Below, piece by piece: positions 14,101 through 25,800 of a DNA stretch of 64,000 bases. The position numbers and the translations under genes were made by a program. The stretch's first letter is position 1, and each line of letters begins with the position of its first letter. This DNA comes from Tubiluchus corallicola (lineage: Eukaryota > Priapulida > Priapulimorpha > Priapulimorphida > Tubiluchidae). The notes under the pieces were generated by a model. It was given only the letters and a program-made list of their open reading frames with translations. It was not told the DNA's origin and did no database searches. Where the stretch lies: contig JAQGDQ010000137.1 in assembly GCA_030141605.1 (NCBI GenBank), forward strand, positions 248,001 to 312,000. Reading direction: 5' to 3'.

Positions 14101-17100
14101 TACAACTAAATTCAGTTTGAAAACGCGTATACGTAATTAAGAATACAGCTAAACCTGCCACGTGAGCCAGCTGGCCAGACAATACGGATTGATAACTCCA
14201 ACAGGACATAGTACAATTTAAGTAAAAACATTCGCGGTGTACACAACACCTGTCTGGAGACACTGTATTTCACACACGTGTGTCATGATCGCGTGCATAG
14301 ACCCAACGTTAGACACACTTCTTGCCAAATACAACAAAACCAAAATACGAATTTTAAATGCTAAATTTTCCTAAAGTTTAATTTCAGAAGGTCTAACACT
14401 TGGTACAAACGTACAGGTCTGTTCAGCAATGAAATAAGAGAGCTGAAAGAACCAAGATGAATCAAAGTCCAGCATGTAATAAACCCTTACAAAGCAGGGG
14501 GGGTATAGTGCTAAAGATGCCAAAATAACACTATTGACAACTTAAAAAGCTGCACAATCGGGCTACAAAACAGTGAATTTAACATGTTTTTAAATCATCA
14601 TTTGCATTATTACGATCATCACATACTGAAAACTCAGAAGGATTATAGAAGGACTGAGGTACCAACCCTACAAAACAGATTTTTTAAACAGACGAAATGT
14701 TGCACACATCTGCTGAAGCACAAAGGTTGCTTAAACTTGAAGTAGCTTAGGGGTTACACAAATTCAGACTAGATCAAACAGCTGATCAAAACAAACAGAT
14801 TGTCTGTGTTGCACTTTGCAATGCTAAGTAAAAGACCATGAATTCATGAGAAGAAAGCACAAACAAATGGTTAAATGGGCAATTCCATAAATTATGAAAC
14901 CAATCAGCTAAAAATTATGTTTAGTTACTTATCTGTATAATTTTTACATACAATAGGTCCTATTGTTAAATAATAATTGTATTGTGTTCAGCATATCTGT
15001 GTAATAGTAAAAAATATAAGGCGCTTTTTACACACCCAGCCTTTTTATTTACTAAAGAATTTGCTTTAGTAAACAAGACTATGTTAATAAGTCTGTAATA
15101 AATCATCTTAATAAGTGTTTCAACTTCATGTATCAAAATTTTCGATATCTCTTAGCTTATCTAAAACATGTAGAAAAAGTACTGTCCGGAACTGTACGTC
15201 CGACACGATATGTAGAGAATTCAAGAAAAATTAATATTATGCGTTTATAAAGTAAGCAGGTTGTGCTTTATCCAAACATTAGTTATTCCAAAAAAATAAC
15301 TTATGTACAGACTAGAATTTCAGGTGTTGGATGTGCCTATTGTGCATACGTCTGAAACTGTATTATCCAACACCAACCTGCTCTATTTATATAGCATCTA
15401 TTTGTTGTCGTTATTGGAGGTGGTAAGTCACTGAATGTGAGTGGTGCCATCATCATCATCATTGTCCTGGATCATTTTGCACTACAGGGGAATTTATGTG
15501 AATCGTCACCACCACCACTACCACAATCACATCCTCACTGCCATCATCACTGACATCACCACCATCGTCAATCTCTTCGTTAACATTATTATCATGGCTG
15601 TCGTCGTCGTCATCATCATTTTTGCCGTCATCACTACTGTCATTATTATCATAAACCATGTCTATTAGTCACCAAATTAACAACAGCAAAAGCAAGTAAC
15701 AGTGTTAATTGTAAATACTCAAATGAGGGTGACACCAATGATCTCCATGATCACGATACATCACGTTCTTCACTGCTTTCACTCCCAGGAGTAGTAGCAC
15801 CAATGCTAAGAAGAGTGGTTCGCAGGTTTACGTGCATACCACAGGATGTCTTAGGAAACCAAACTAAGCTTATCACCCGGTGCAGAATGTTCTTTCAGGT
15901 GAAATTGCCATCACTACACTGTTCTTATGTTAACTTTGCATTTTATAAGAAATGGCCAAAAATGACCGTTTCTCTGAAAAACAAACCAACGAAGCTTTTC
16001 GAAAATTTGCATAGTGACTGAAAGACGTTGCAAATGTACCTACATGGGTGACATTGATGATTGGAAAAATTTAAGTTTATTTCTACTATTAATTATGATG
16101 TTATGGACTAATGTTTCAGAACAAAATTTTATAGTGCAAAATTTTCCTCGTTTTCCTTGCACCATACTTTCTTAGTGTCAGACTTTCCTGGTACCATATT
16201 TTCTTCGTACCAACATTCCAGGCAACAGATTTTCTTAGTACCAAAAATTTCTTGTACCTAAAAACTACAGTACCAAATTGATCTGTGCCAAAATATCCTT
16301 GCGCTAAAAATTCTTTGTGCCAAATTTTGCCAGTATCAATGTTTCCTTATATCAAATTTGTCTGTAGCAAGCTTGCTTGTACCAAACTTTTGTACATTCA
16401 TGTGCAAGCCAATTATTATAAATTGTGAAAAAGAGAAGAATAAAAATCTGAATGGGCAGTTGTTTTTTTAACAGTTTTTAATTTCAGAAGTTACTAAACT
16501 TCGCAATCTATTTTAAAATAAACTTAATAAAATGAAATAGTTAAAATTGGCCGAAACAGGCCAAATGGGCACCCAACGCTAAATAAATGTATCTGCTATG
16601 CCTAATCTAGGAAAGATGTCCACAACATTTACAATGTTCTGCAATAGTGAGTCTCCCATTACTATCTTTACAATGTTCTGCAATAGTGATAGTCTCCAAT
16701 TACTATTTATAATGGCATCTGACAAGGAAACAATTACACTTCACATAAAAACTTGACTAACTTCACTAGTTCAGTGTTAAAACAATTGTCTGAGAATGTC
16801 GGACTGTTTACATTTTACAAGTTTTTTTAACAATGATGGAGGCAAATTGAGTTTCTTTAGGTAAACAATTTGTGCAGTAGGCAATTATTTACTCAATTGG
16901 AGTTAAACTTATTTTCACAGTAATAACTACTCAACATAACATTCTGAAATGCGACATCCATGTGTAGCGAGAACTTTTATTGTGTAGTTGGCAAAAACCT
17001 TAAAAGTAGATAATCACTATTCTCTAATTAAACATTCAAAAATTGTCCTATTTTACAAAATTGCAAAATAAACACAAAGCTGCATAAAAAACTAAGTGCA

Positions 17101-17530
17101 GAACTTTAGATAGTTTCTTTAATTTTTATTAGGTTAAACCTATTATTATCTAAAACAAAACAATTTGAATTGCTAGATGCTAACAACCGTATTTTCTTAA
17201 CATCAAATGCTGCATTCCGCATTCATGTCAGAATATTATGATATGTACGAAAAATGACATATTGGTAAGATCTCAACAGTTAATGAGAAATTGCTGCAAG
17301 GCAACTCAAAATTGTCAAAATACATCAGACCATTTAACGCTAAGAAATAAAGATAAAAATAATTGTAATACTGCATAGCCTAAAGTATTATTAGTATACT
17401 AATAAAGTCTTAGATATTTATAAACTTAAAAATATAAACACATTAATAATATGAAAATTCTGATTACTGAAATACTTATCAATTTTGACGTAAAGTTCTT
17501 TACCTTTGTGTACAGTTCTGTAGTTGTCAT
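4353..17530 (-). CDS. MYO5: Class V unconventional myosin, N-terminal exons (partial gene)
   Basis: Actin-based cargo motor; only the N-terminal SH3-like region and the start of the motor are in the window. Minus-strand exons in transcript order are 17504-17530, 11160-11264, 5306-5417 and 4353-4409 (27, 105, 112 and 57 nt). Phases 0/0/1/1 match at every junction and all sites are GT-AG. The joined reading starts [17 protein letters not shown], then carries [32 protein letters not shown] and LQVRF, the order typical of myosin V (MxxSELYTKxARVWIPDP, [22 protein letters not shown]). The 100 residues end at IYTYCG, just before the expected IVLVAINPY stretch and the P-loop. I could not find that next exon in 1-4352, so the rest lies beyond the left edge. 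The first coding exon has only nine codons and is followed by a 6.2-kb intron. Confidence 0.88.
5049..5195. repeat. Short element with perfect 21-bp terminal inverted repeats
   Basis: Positions 5049-5069 and 5175-5195 are perfect reverse complements, 105 bp apart. The unit is 147 bp, consistent with a tiny MITE or an ordinary inverted repeat. It lies in the myosin intron between the exons at 5306-5417 and 4353-4409. Confidence 0.45.
7975..8130. repeat. Dispersed repeat family B, copy 1
   Basis: Contains a gaccggtaa...tcacaggaaaa start and a GTTAGGGGTTAAGGTTA stretch, followed by CCTGTG/CCTGTAAC runs that are inverted relative to the start. A shorter relative is at 9301-9410. Probably a degraded element inside myosin intron 2. 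Confidence 0.4.
8364..8489. repeat. Direct tandem duplication, two units of about 63 bp
   Basis: Units 8364-8425 and 8427-8489 both run from TTTTCTACCCC through GCTAGTTGCAGTTAGCT to CAATCTCTATG and CAGTAACTG, with few differences. Lies in myosin intron 2. Confidence 0.7.
9301..9410. repeat. Dispersed repeat family B, copy 2
   Basis: Shares with 7975-8130 the order ACCGGTAA, AAAGTCACAG, AATTTTGGCTA-like stretch, TTAGGGT and TTTTTACCTGT. More diverged and shorter. No coding potential. Confidence 0.35.
10133..10438 (+). repeat. Dispersed repeat family C, copy 1
   Basis: Aligns by eye with 40258-40615 in the same orientation. Shared blocks are TTCGCTTGCC, GTCTGTTTCG, AAAACGGAT, GACAACGGTAA-like, TTCTAAATCACA, AAGCAGCTGG-like, AAAACTCAA-like and TTCGCATTCCG. 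Two insertions in one window indicate a dispersed element of about 300-360 bp. Confidence 0.55.
10998..11118. repeat. Compound (TA)n-(CA)n microsatellite
   Basis: About 30 bp of TA are followed by about 90 bp of CA with CG interruptions. It lies in myosin intron 2 about 40 bp from the splice donor of the 11160-11264 exon. Long Cys-Val readings over it are repeat translation, not protein. Confidence 0.95.
13114..13230 (+). mobile_element. SINE-like fragment (Pol III-like head)
   Basis: Starts right after a (CA)n(TA)n tract with TAGCTGAGTGGTCAC, which resembles a box A, and carries AGATGGGTGACTTG, reminiscent of the 5S rRNA/5S-SINE internal region. No clear box B or tail. Inside myosin intron 1. 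Confidence 0.3.
15448..15660. repeat. Degenerate ATC/GAT trinucleotide repeat
   Basis: Imperfect CAT/CAC/GTC triplets run for about 210 bp. The reverse strand reads as an Asp-rich low-complexity frame, best explained by the repeat. Inside myosin intron 1. Confidence 0.8.
16113..16395. repeat. Highly degenerate tandem repeat, period about 20 bp
   Basis: A pattern of the type TTTCTTnGTACCAAA recurs about a dozen times with heavy substitution. Typical units contain CTTGCACCAT, CTTCGTACCAA, CTTAGTACCAA, CTTTGTGCCAA and CTTGTACCAA. An old minisatellite in myosin intron 1. Confidence 0.7.
16628..16708. repeat. Two-unit tandem repeat, about 42-46 bp
   Basis: TTTACAATGTTCTGCAATAG recurs twice, each copy followed by AGTCTCC and ATTACTAT. 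A simple local duplication in myosin intron 1. Confidence 0.7.
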
Positions 17531-17570
17531 TTTGCTAGGCGAGTGGTTGTACAATTAATCATTGAGGGCA

Positions 17571-17579
17571 CTTTTTATA
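17571..17579 (-). promoter_or_regulatory. Possible TATA box upstream of the myosin V start
   Basis: On the minus strand TATAAAAAG lies about 41 nt before the ATG at 17530. It would place transcription start only about 10-15 nt from the ATG. An alternative reading is a 3' splice site at about 17619 (T-rich tract then AG), which would make this 5'UTR. The DNA is A+T rich, so chance is a real possibility. Confidence 0.25.
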
Positions 17580-18110
17580 CACATTCACTCATAGTAGTTT
17601 CTCACAACAGGATCATCCTAAAAAAACAAAGAATATTGGCACTTCTATTCTCCCCAAAAATTGCAGACACCTCAAAAGTTTTTCTACTTAAAAGATTAAC
17701 TTAGATCAGTGTAATTAACTACAAAGATTGTGTGATAAACAATAAAATTGTAAATTACATCATTAAACTTCAAGTTGGTAGAAGATGGTTGTTAAGATAG
17801 TCAAAACACCCAATAAAAAGAAGATTTCTGCAATTTAGGCTCGAGGTGGATAACTCACCATTGCAGGTACCCATCATTTGACACTTGTTATACTTATGGC
17901 TTTAATTTTGGTACCCATAGTGTAAGGAACCCAAAACTGGTTATATCATATGATCATTCTCTAAACAACTTTTCTGAGAAGGATGAATGAATGGACAGAC
18001 TGTTATGTTTATTTTTTGTTTCTAAACATTTCTAATCAGCTGACATCTAAGCTTGGTTATGGCAAAGACTGTGAGTCTAACTTTCAAGAAGAAAAACGCT
18101 GGTATCCATA

Positions 18111-18569
18111 TACCGTATTTTCCCGTGTATAAGAGACCCTTTTTTGCTCAGAATTTTCACTTTAAAAATAGGGGGTCTCTTATACATGGGAGTAAGTCTT
18201 TTCAATAAGATGCATAAATTGTGACACTAATGATTTTAAAGAAATAAGTGCTCTACAACTGTTTTGCGTGTCGCGTTCGACTATGAAGCGGTTGTAAGCA
18301 ATACAAGCATCGTGACACAGGCATTATCTCCTCGTTTTCTCTTTTCCTGTTACAGGTTTGCAGGTACGCACTTTAATATATACCAGTACTCTTTTTCTAC
18401 AACACATTAACTGGTTTTATTTTGTTTTCAGTACCGCACTGAGTTGAAAAAAGTTGTACTCTACCTTCTAAAAATGTCCGTCTGAAAAAACTTTTTTCCA
18501 GAATTTTTGCCTAAAAATTGAAGGGGTCTCTTATACACAAGGGTCTCTTATACACGGGAAAATACGGTA
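18111..18569 (+). mobile_element. 459-bp MITE, copy 1
   Basis: Begins TACCGTATTTTCCCGTG and ends CACGGGAAAATACGGTA, flanked by a TA duplication as in Tc1/mariner-class insertions. A second copy, same length and opposite orientation, is at 29757-30215 and differs at only two positions by eye. There is no coding potential, so movement must depend on a transposase elsewhere. The ends contain nested copies of GGGTCTCTTATACA in both orientations. Confidence 0.9.
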
Positions 18570-21505
18570 ATCAAGGCTAGCAATGACATGTAATGATTCT
18601 TTATTATTAAAAATTATGTTTGAAAAATTGTCAAAAAAGTAAAAAAATTTCACAGCATTTTTCAAATTAAGTTAAGACTGTCCGAAACATTAATAATGTC
18701 GATGACAGCAAAACAGACATGAACGCAAAATTTATTATCATAAGCAATAACCCACACTACTTAAAATAAAAGGCAATACTACTAAAGTAATACATCACCA
18801 GAGCACGGGTACTCGAATTTACTACCCTCATGACAACACTACATGTACATTACCTCGTTTTTTCTACCTCATAGTTTGAAACATCTTAATTAAACGTCCA
18901 TAAACTTTCATAAAAAAATGTTGGCTCCTAAAGCATAGCTATCTTGAAGCCCTCAATCTCTTCTTAAATAGGTTTAGATTAGGTGCACTAACAACACTCT
19001 CTGGTAAACTCCACATGACTTCACGATGAGAAAATCATGTTAATCGAAAATCAAGCTACCTTAATTAAGTTTTCCATCACTAACTGTGACCATTGACAGA
19101 GCACGGCTCACCTAAATCATAATTATGCTTAAAATTCACAACAATTGTTATTAAAAACTATTCGCACTTCAAAAGTCATCTACCGGCTCACTCCGCTACT
19201 CAACGTCATCTGCAATCACCAACCACCAGGTGCAACAGTGTAACTTTAGCTTTCCTAGCAAGAGCGCTGAGCGCTGACTGCGTCACTGTCTATTGAGCAC
19301 AAATTTAGATGCGTCCTCAGAAATGCGTCTGTAGAATACGCAAACATTCGTCATCTAAACCTGTGCTACTGACATTACGTAGCATTGTTATCTATGGTCT
19401 AGGGCCTTTTCGCCATGATCAGTATCTAAATAAAGTAAAGGCCCGCAAAACACATTGGAACAGGAAACGTAAGTAGTAAGCCGAAATCCGAAATTAGAAT
19501 TTGTTAAACGAAAGCCAAAAAACAAGATTTTATTATGAAATTAATCAACGAGGTGATTACAGGCCCAAAGTGCAGTTTTAGAAGCAAGTCTGAATTGTTA
19601 GATTTAGACTGAAACGCAGAGTAGTCCTAGAGTTATTTTATCACTATCTAGCAAAACAAATATTAGTTATTTGAAAACTTTAGAAAGAGTTTACTGATGC
19701 TGAAATTATAGAAATTATTAGGTAAAGAGCAGAGTTACCTTTTACTGTTGGCAAAATATGCAAAGCCTGTAAAACCTTGGCCTTAAAGCGACACTGCTAC
19801 ATCATTAACATAATTTCCTATAATCTTATTAGGGCTGAATTTATTCTTCATAATGCTGTGGAGATTTGCTGGTATCTTAATAGCTAATTACCCTTTCCAC
19901 ATTTTTTTCCAAAATGAAATGATCTGTAGAGATGTGGAACAAATCCACATTTAATTAGATTTTGATACTAAACTTGAAAACTAGAAAATATGTAAAAGAA
20001 AAGTTAAGGAAAATATGGTTTTGAACCAACGACCTTCTGCTTAAAAGGTTGGGGCTCCTGGTTCAACTCTAGTCATATCCCAATTTTTTCACATTTCCTG
20101 TCTTTCAAGTTTCTTTTGTTCTTCATCATGACATTTTGTTCCAGTAAGTGAATAAACTTGCTAGTTATTACTTCTAAAAATTTAATGTAGAGTATGTTAT
20201 GGTAAACTGCAAGGCTACTATAAAAGTAAAATTGCAATTTGCTAGTATAGTCATGCACTCATTGAATTGAAACTGTACTCAGGTTTGAGAATATGCCAAG
20301 CAGAAACTGCAGTAAGATACTCATTCTGCCATTAATTTGGACATTTTTAGTTACTTGAGTACATACAGTGCAGTTGTACGGCCTGCTGTGCTTCATAGTT
20401 CTGTTGGGAATATTAACTTAAGTAGTTTCACAAAAAAATTAATATTATTTACAAGTTTCAAAACATAGCAAACACATACGCAGACAGCACTATAAATGCA
20501 CACCGCGCCACAATAAGCAAAAACGACATGGCATCAATTTATGATATGCGCTGGTCTTTGGTGCACAGTGCTGTGCGGCGTGCAGTCTGTGTGCACTTAA
20601 AACTCAAGCAGCTTGCCAACCTGGTCACAGTACTTCTGAACCTGTTCACACATGTAAATTATTAATGGAAAAAGCCATTTCATCCATCCACTAATTATTC
20701 TGTTCACTTATTTCTTCTTAGTTATGTCAAAAGATGTCTTCACACATCTAAAAGAAACATCCTACTTAACAAAGTACCAGAAGTTTTAGAAGAAGATGAG
20801 TTGGACTTTATTAGCATACTATTGCAAAATCTCGCTATCCAAGTCCTATATATGAAGGAGGGGTAAGCACGCCATTTTGTTCTAACATCGGATATACAGT
20901 TTTTTGCGCATGAAATAATAATATACGTCCGCGCACAATTTATTTGCAACACGCACGCATATTGTGGGGACCAGTTAGAACAGAACCTCTAGTACACGTT
21001 GGCGGCCAGTTCAGAGGGATCCAGGTAAATGTTAGTTTCAAACCATGAGATATACATGTGCTGAAGTAAATAAAATCTTAAATTAAAATAGTTTTTTTTA
21101 ACTTTTCGTGAACTATAGTTATTATATTGCTGGGCATGGCTAGAAAGGTAGGTTCACGTCAATGAAATGCACACTTTCAGCTGGTCTGCTGGTGTAAGCC
21201 TTTGTGGTTTGTGAGTTGTGACTATGATGTGCAACTGCATATTAGATTTCCAAGTTAGATATTCCAAGTTAGATTTCCAGGTTTCCATATTAGATATTTC
21301 CAAGTTTAGACATTAAACTTGGAAAAGACAAATAAAAAAATCAGCGTTAAAGAAGAATAGACTTTGCACCCTATAAAGGTGCCCGCCTCTGATAGGTGGA
21401 GAGAGTCGAGTATCGCAATCGCAATCGCAAATATTGATGTATAATGAAAAACGATTTCAGATAATATTCGAAACTGGAAAATCGACGGCCAGTTTTGCAC
21501 TTTAG
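18570..21505. other. Intergenic DNA between myosin V and the sushi-receptor gene
   Basis: No supported exon. A locally less A+T-rich patch near 19190-19400 could hold a distal 5'UTR exon or promoter of the minus-strand myosin gene, but I see no decisive motif. Short open frames here lack codon structure and similarity. Confidence 0.4.
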
Positions 21506-21509
21506 GCAA

Positions 21510-21521
21510 CCAATGACGTCA
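21510..21521 (+). promoter_or_regulatory. CCAAT box overlapping a CRE (CCAATGACGTCA)
   Basis: A perfect CRE octamer TGACGTCA at 21514-21521 overlaps CCAAT at 21510-21514. It lies about 1.35 kb upstream of the sushi-receptor ATG and just before a candidate untranslated first exon, so it is a plausible core promoter element. Confidence 0.45.
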
Positions 21522-21539
21522 TAGACCTTGAAGAAAATG

Positions 21540-21676
21540 GTGTAGAGGAATTTGTTGATTTTTGTGTGATAATTATAAAACGGTTAGATTTCGTGAATTT
21601 AAGAATGTTATTGCCTTTATTTTTGATGACCGATTACGCAGATTTTGAGACTAAGGGAAAAATTAGCATTTGCGAG
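21540..21676 (+). other. Candidate 5'UTR exon of the sushi-receptor gene
   Basis: Ends at a strong donor (GCGAG then GTGAGTTT, intron from 21677). The exon with the start codon has a matching acceptor (GTATTTTAG, exon from 22832). Upstream ATGs here meet stops before the real start, so it would be leader only. The exon start is unknown. Confidence 0.35.
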
Positions 21677-22063
21677 GTGAGTTTACTTGTTTTGTGGATC
21701 GTGATTCTATCATAATTCTGTGTTTTTAACTGACTTTTGCATACTTATTTTACTATAGTTTTTGTGTAATACTAATAGTTGTGTCAATGAAGTGCAGCCA
21801 CTACAAAATTGTTAATCCTTACGTGGGTCCTAAATCCATCTGTAATAAACAACACAACTTAGTGATGTCATTTCCGTGATTCACTACCGTTTAACTAAGG
21901 CTGAGATTGTAGACTGAAGTCTTAAAACAAAAAACTGTTGTTAATCAAGACCTTCCTGTTTATTCAAATGTTACTCTTTTGTACTAATTTCAGGTGAAAC
22001 TGGGTAATAAATAATTCCTAATACTAGCAATAGTAGTACAAGAAGGAATACTAGTAATACAGT

Positions 22064-22394
22064 ACAAACGAAGTTGTTGATAATTTCAACAGTCTTCCTG
22101 TTCCTTGTTGCATTTAAATCATAGATCCTGCAAAAAATTGAATAGATCTGATTCAATTCCTTAAGCACAATTGTTGGATCACGTTATAGTTATTGCCATA
22201 GCGCTAAACCTAGCTAAAACAGAACTTTTTTGCACTAGTTTCTGAGTTTCGTACTTCTTGGCATTACCTGTTTCAAACAAAGTTGTTTATAATTTCAACA
22301 GTCTTCCTGCTGTTTTGTTGCATCCAAGTTGTAGATCCCACAAAAAAATTATAGCATCTGGTTCAACTCTTTAACCACAATTGTGGGATAACCA
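22064..22394. repeat. Intronic duplication, two units of about 120 bp
   Basis: Units 22064-22183 and 22274-22394 share AAGTTGTT-ATAATTTCAAC, AGTCTTCCTG, TTGTTGCAT, ATAGATCC/GTAGATCC, CAAAAAA, TTCAA and CACAATTGT. Diverged, so an old duplication. Confidence 0.6.
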
Positions 22395-22858
22395 TTTATT
22401 TTCTAAACTTTCGCAATATTATTCCTTAGTATTATTCCTAGTATTGGGATACTAGGAATTACAGTAACACAATGCAGTAATATTATTATCATATTATTAT
22501 TCCTAGTATAAAACCTAGTGTTTAAAATTTATATTGTGTGTATATGAATTGCAATCATTATTTCTGAGATCATTGAATGTGAAGCCTGTAAAATCTAGGA
22601 AACATAAGCAACTAACTTTAGGTTGTGAAGTATGAAGGCTGCATAGGTGAATTAGAAAAGTGAATAGCCTAATAACTTCTATTAAGCATGCAAATTGTGT
22701 GTTAAAAAGGAAACTGAGCACAGTTTTAGATATAATTTTTATAGGGAATGCACTGATATTAGCACCTATGTGAAATTATTGATACATAGTACTTACTTAC
22801 AAATATTTATTTGTATTTATTTGTATTTTAGATAGATCTGTCTATGTAACAATGAAGA

Positions 22859-25800
22859 ATGCCGGGGGTGACTAGATTAAACCTTATCTGCTGGCTAGCG
22901 TGGTTGACCTTCACTAACACAATTGACACAACAACCGTTTCCACAGCCACAGTTGAACCAGCATTAGATTCCCTAGACTCTCAGTCTGGCTGTACATATG
23001 CGGGTCCATATGTCATACCACATGGAACAGTGCTTGTGAGGAGGTATGAACTTATATGAGTGAACACTTCATATGAAAAAATATTTAATTGTTGGCTGTT
23101 TGTGCATTCAGTCAGAGACTTTGTATGATTTACTGATCTGTAGTACTCATCTCAGCTGATAACTGAGGAGTTTTGGGATGCATCCTAATCTTTTTTTATT
23201 ATTTGAAAAATATTGTGTGTTGCACTTTTTTGTTTCCTGAATTGTGTTATTTTAGTGATTTGATGTTTTATTTCTATTTTTTAGAACACAAGAAGAGCAG
23301 ACAGTTATTAGTGATGCATTATCTGCTCGCTCAGGTAAACTGATCCATAAGGACCAATATGCCAAAAATTTGCCTTCTGGGTTGTTGCGATACCCGTTTT
23401 TCCTCTTTAATTATTGCGTAGTGTCACGTTAATGACATATAATTATTAGTAAACTGTAATAACAAATTATGCATTTATTATGTTGGTTTCTTGATATATG
23501 TAACTTTCATAAATAACAATTTGCAATTTCTTGTCTGACCTAAAGTGTTATTCGACATAATCCAAGGTAATTCATAATGATGAGAATAGTAACAATGAAT
23601 TAAAAAGTCTACAATTAAAAACAAGAAAAAACAAGATGTTTCAAGCTTCTAATGAAGTTTATCTTCAGCTGAAAGACAAAAGACAAAAAATCATGTGGAA
23701 TTACTAATTTTTTGTAGAGCTTTTATTTACATTGTAAACACATAAAGACATCACACTAAAGGGATAGAAACATGTAGAAAAAACACATAAACACAGTAAA
23801 TAAAAACAGCAAGGGAGAAACAGAAGTTTAAAATCACTAGCTGCTGTTATCAAAGACAGTGAGACATAAGAGAAAATAATGCTTCTTCCTTGTGTTTTTA
23901 TTTGCTGTGCTTCTGTGTTTTTTCTACTTGCTTCTATCCTTTTAGTATGTTGTCTTTATGTGCTTATAATATAAATAAAAATTCTCAAATGATTAGTATA
24001 ATAGTCCATGTGATTTTTTGCTCTTTGTCTTTTACTTAAAGATAAACTGCAGTGGCAGTTTTAAACAATCCTTCCTTTTTTAATTATGGAATTTCTTAAT
24101 TCACTGAGTTTATTCACTTTTTTAGATGATGGTGTACTATTGCTACACCACCATGACGATGTGATATATGTGTGTGATGAAGACTTTCAGATTGCACACA
24201 CTTCAAATAAACAATACAGGCTAACTTGCTTTTGGTAAGCTATTGATTTTATTTTACAATTGAAGTGGATGATAAATAAAAGTAAAGTTCTTTTTTTAAT
24301 GACTTATTAGTTTGTATTCAAAGGTGCTTTAGCCATAGAAGATGTGCCTTTCACATTTTAAACAAAATTCAAAGCATATTTGTACATTAAGAATGTTATT
24401 TACTTCACTATGCAATCTCATTTGTCAGTAACTTGAAGGCAGTTGTTTTATACAATTGACAATACTGTCTAGGAATGCTAATTAGTAGAGCTACTTCATG
24501 GTATTTTTCATGTTATCATTGTTTAAACATTTGTTGTTGCTGTTGTTGTCGTTGTTATTGTTTTTTATTATTTTCAATACTTTGATTCTTTCTTTCTTTC
24601 TTGATTACTTATTTATTTGAAGATACTTTATTAATTTATTCATTGTTTCTTCACTTTTCAACTTGTGGAGGAATTTAATTTTTGTGCTTGCAGTGCACTC
24701 GGGGTTTAGGCTTTAGTAATTTTTGCATAATGAAATTTTTTTTTTACTGTTTTATGTTGCTGTTTATACATTGCATTTGTAACTGTCAAATTAACAAGTG
24801 CTTCTTAACCATAAATTATTTTCTTAACTGAAGGTTACCTGGTGGATCCTATGGATTTTACTATCTGGGTGGATTACCCAACAGACATAAGCAAATAAAA
24901 TGTGTTAGAAATGGCGCTTTCAACACTGATACTTCCTACAGCGCAGAGTTGCCTTTTATGTCAGGATCGTGTAATTTGCCAAAAATTGAAAATGGGTAAG
25001 TTTTTTATGTGTGCCAAGGACTAATCACTTATATTATATTTAACGCTTGGTCTGCTGAAGTTTAGCAAACAGATACTCATTAGCTTTTTTGCGAATAAGT
25101 AAGCAGATGACATTTTATTTTTATTAATTATTTGAGAAAGAGTAAAATAGGAGGGAATTGGGAATCATTTTTCGTAGACAGTAAAAGGTATACTAAGACA
25201 GAGTACAGTTGATAGCTTCTACAGAAATACATCACAGGCAGTTAGGAAATGTACCAGCATTTAACTGACCCTTTGGTTACTAGATAGTAAATCATTTCTG
25301 TGTTCTGTGTTTAATTGTATATTTTCAACATGTGCAGTGTAGTAAATTACAGAAAGCAAACTGTAAAACAGGCAGAGGCATAGCAAAGGGGGCGACGATG
25401 AGCAGTCGTTTCCGGGCCCGAAGGTGAGAGGGTGCAAAATTCTTCTAGAACAATGACTCTTAATTATTAATTACTAACCTTGATACTAGCAATTAACGAA
25501 ATTTTCAAACTAGAAAAATTGCCCAGTCAGAGATTATTGTAGTTAACTCAGTTACTACGTACAGCTTATAAAAAGGCTAATGTTGTTATTTAATGACTTG
25601 TGTATTGTGGTGCAGGGTTTAGCAGATCAATAATTTTGGGAAAAACTGTCGTGTTATTCTCTTAATGCAAATTGTATTATTGCGAAGACCTGCAGTGTTT
25701 TCTTAATGCAAATTGTATTATTGTGAAAACCTGCAGTGTTCTCTTAATGCAAATTGTATTATTGTGAAAACCTGCAGTGTTCTGTAATGCAAATTGTATT

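Noticed and set aside
15459-15659. Asp-rich minus frame
   Set aside because: Translation of a GAT/GAC trinucleotide repeat.
20740-21509. Two minus-strand frames of 67-70 codons upstream of the sushi gene
   Set aside because: No recognisable domain, no exon partners, and they cover the candidate promoter of the plus-strand gene.
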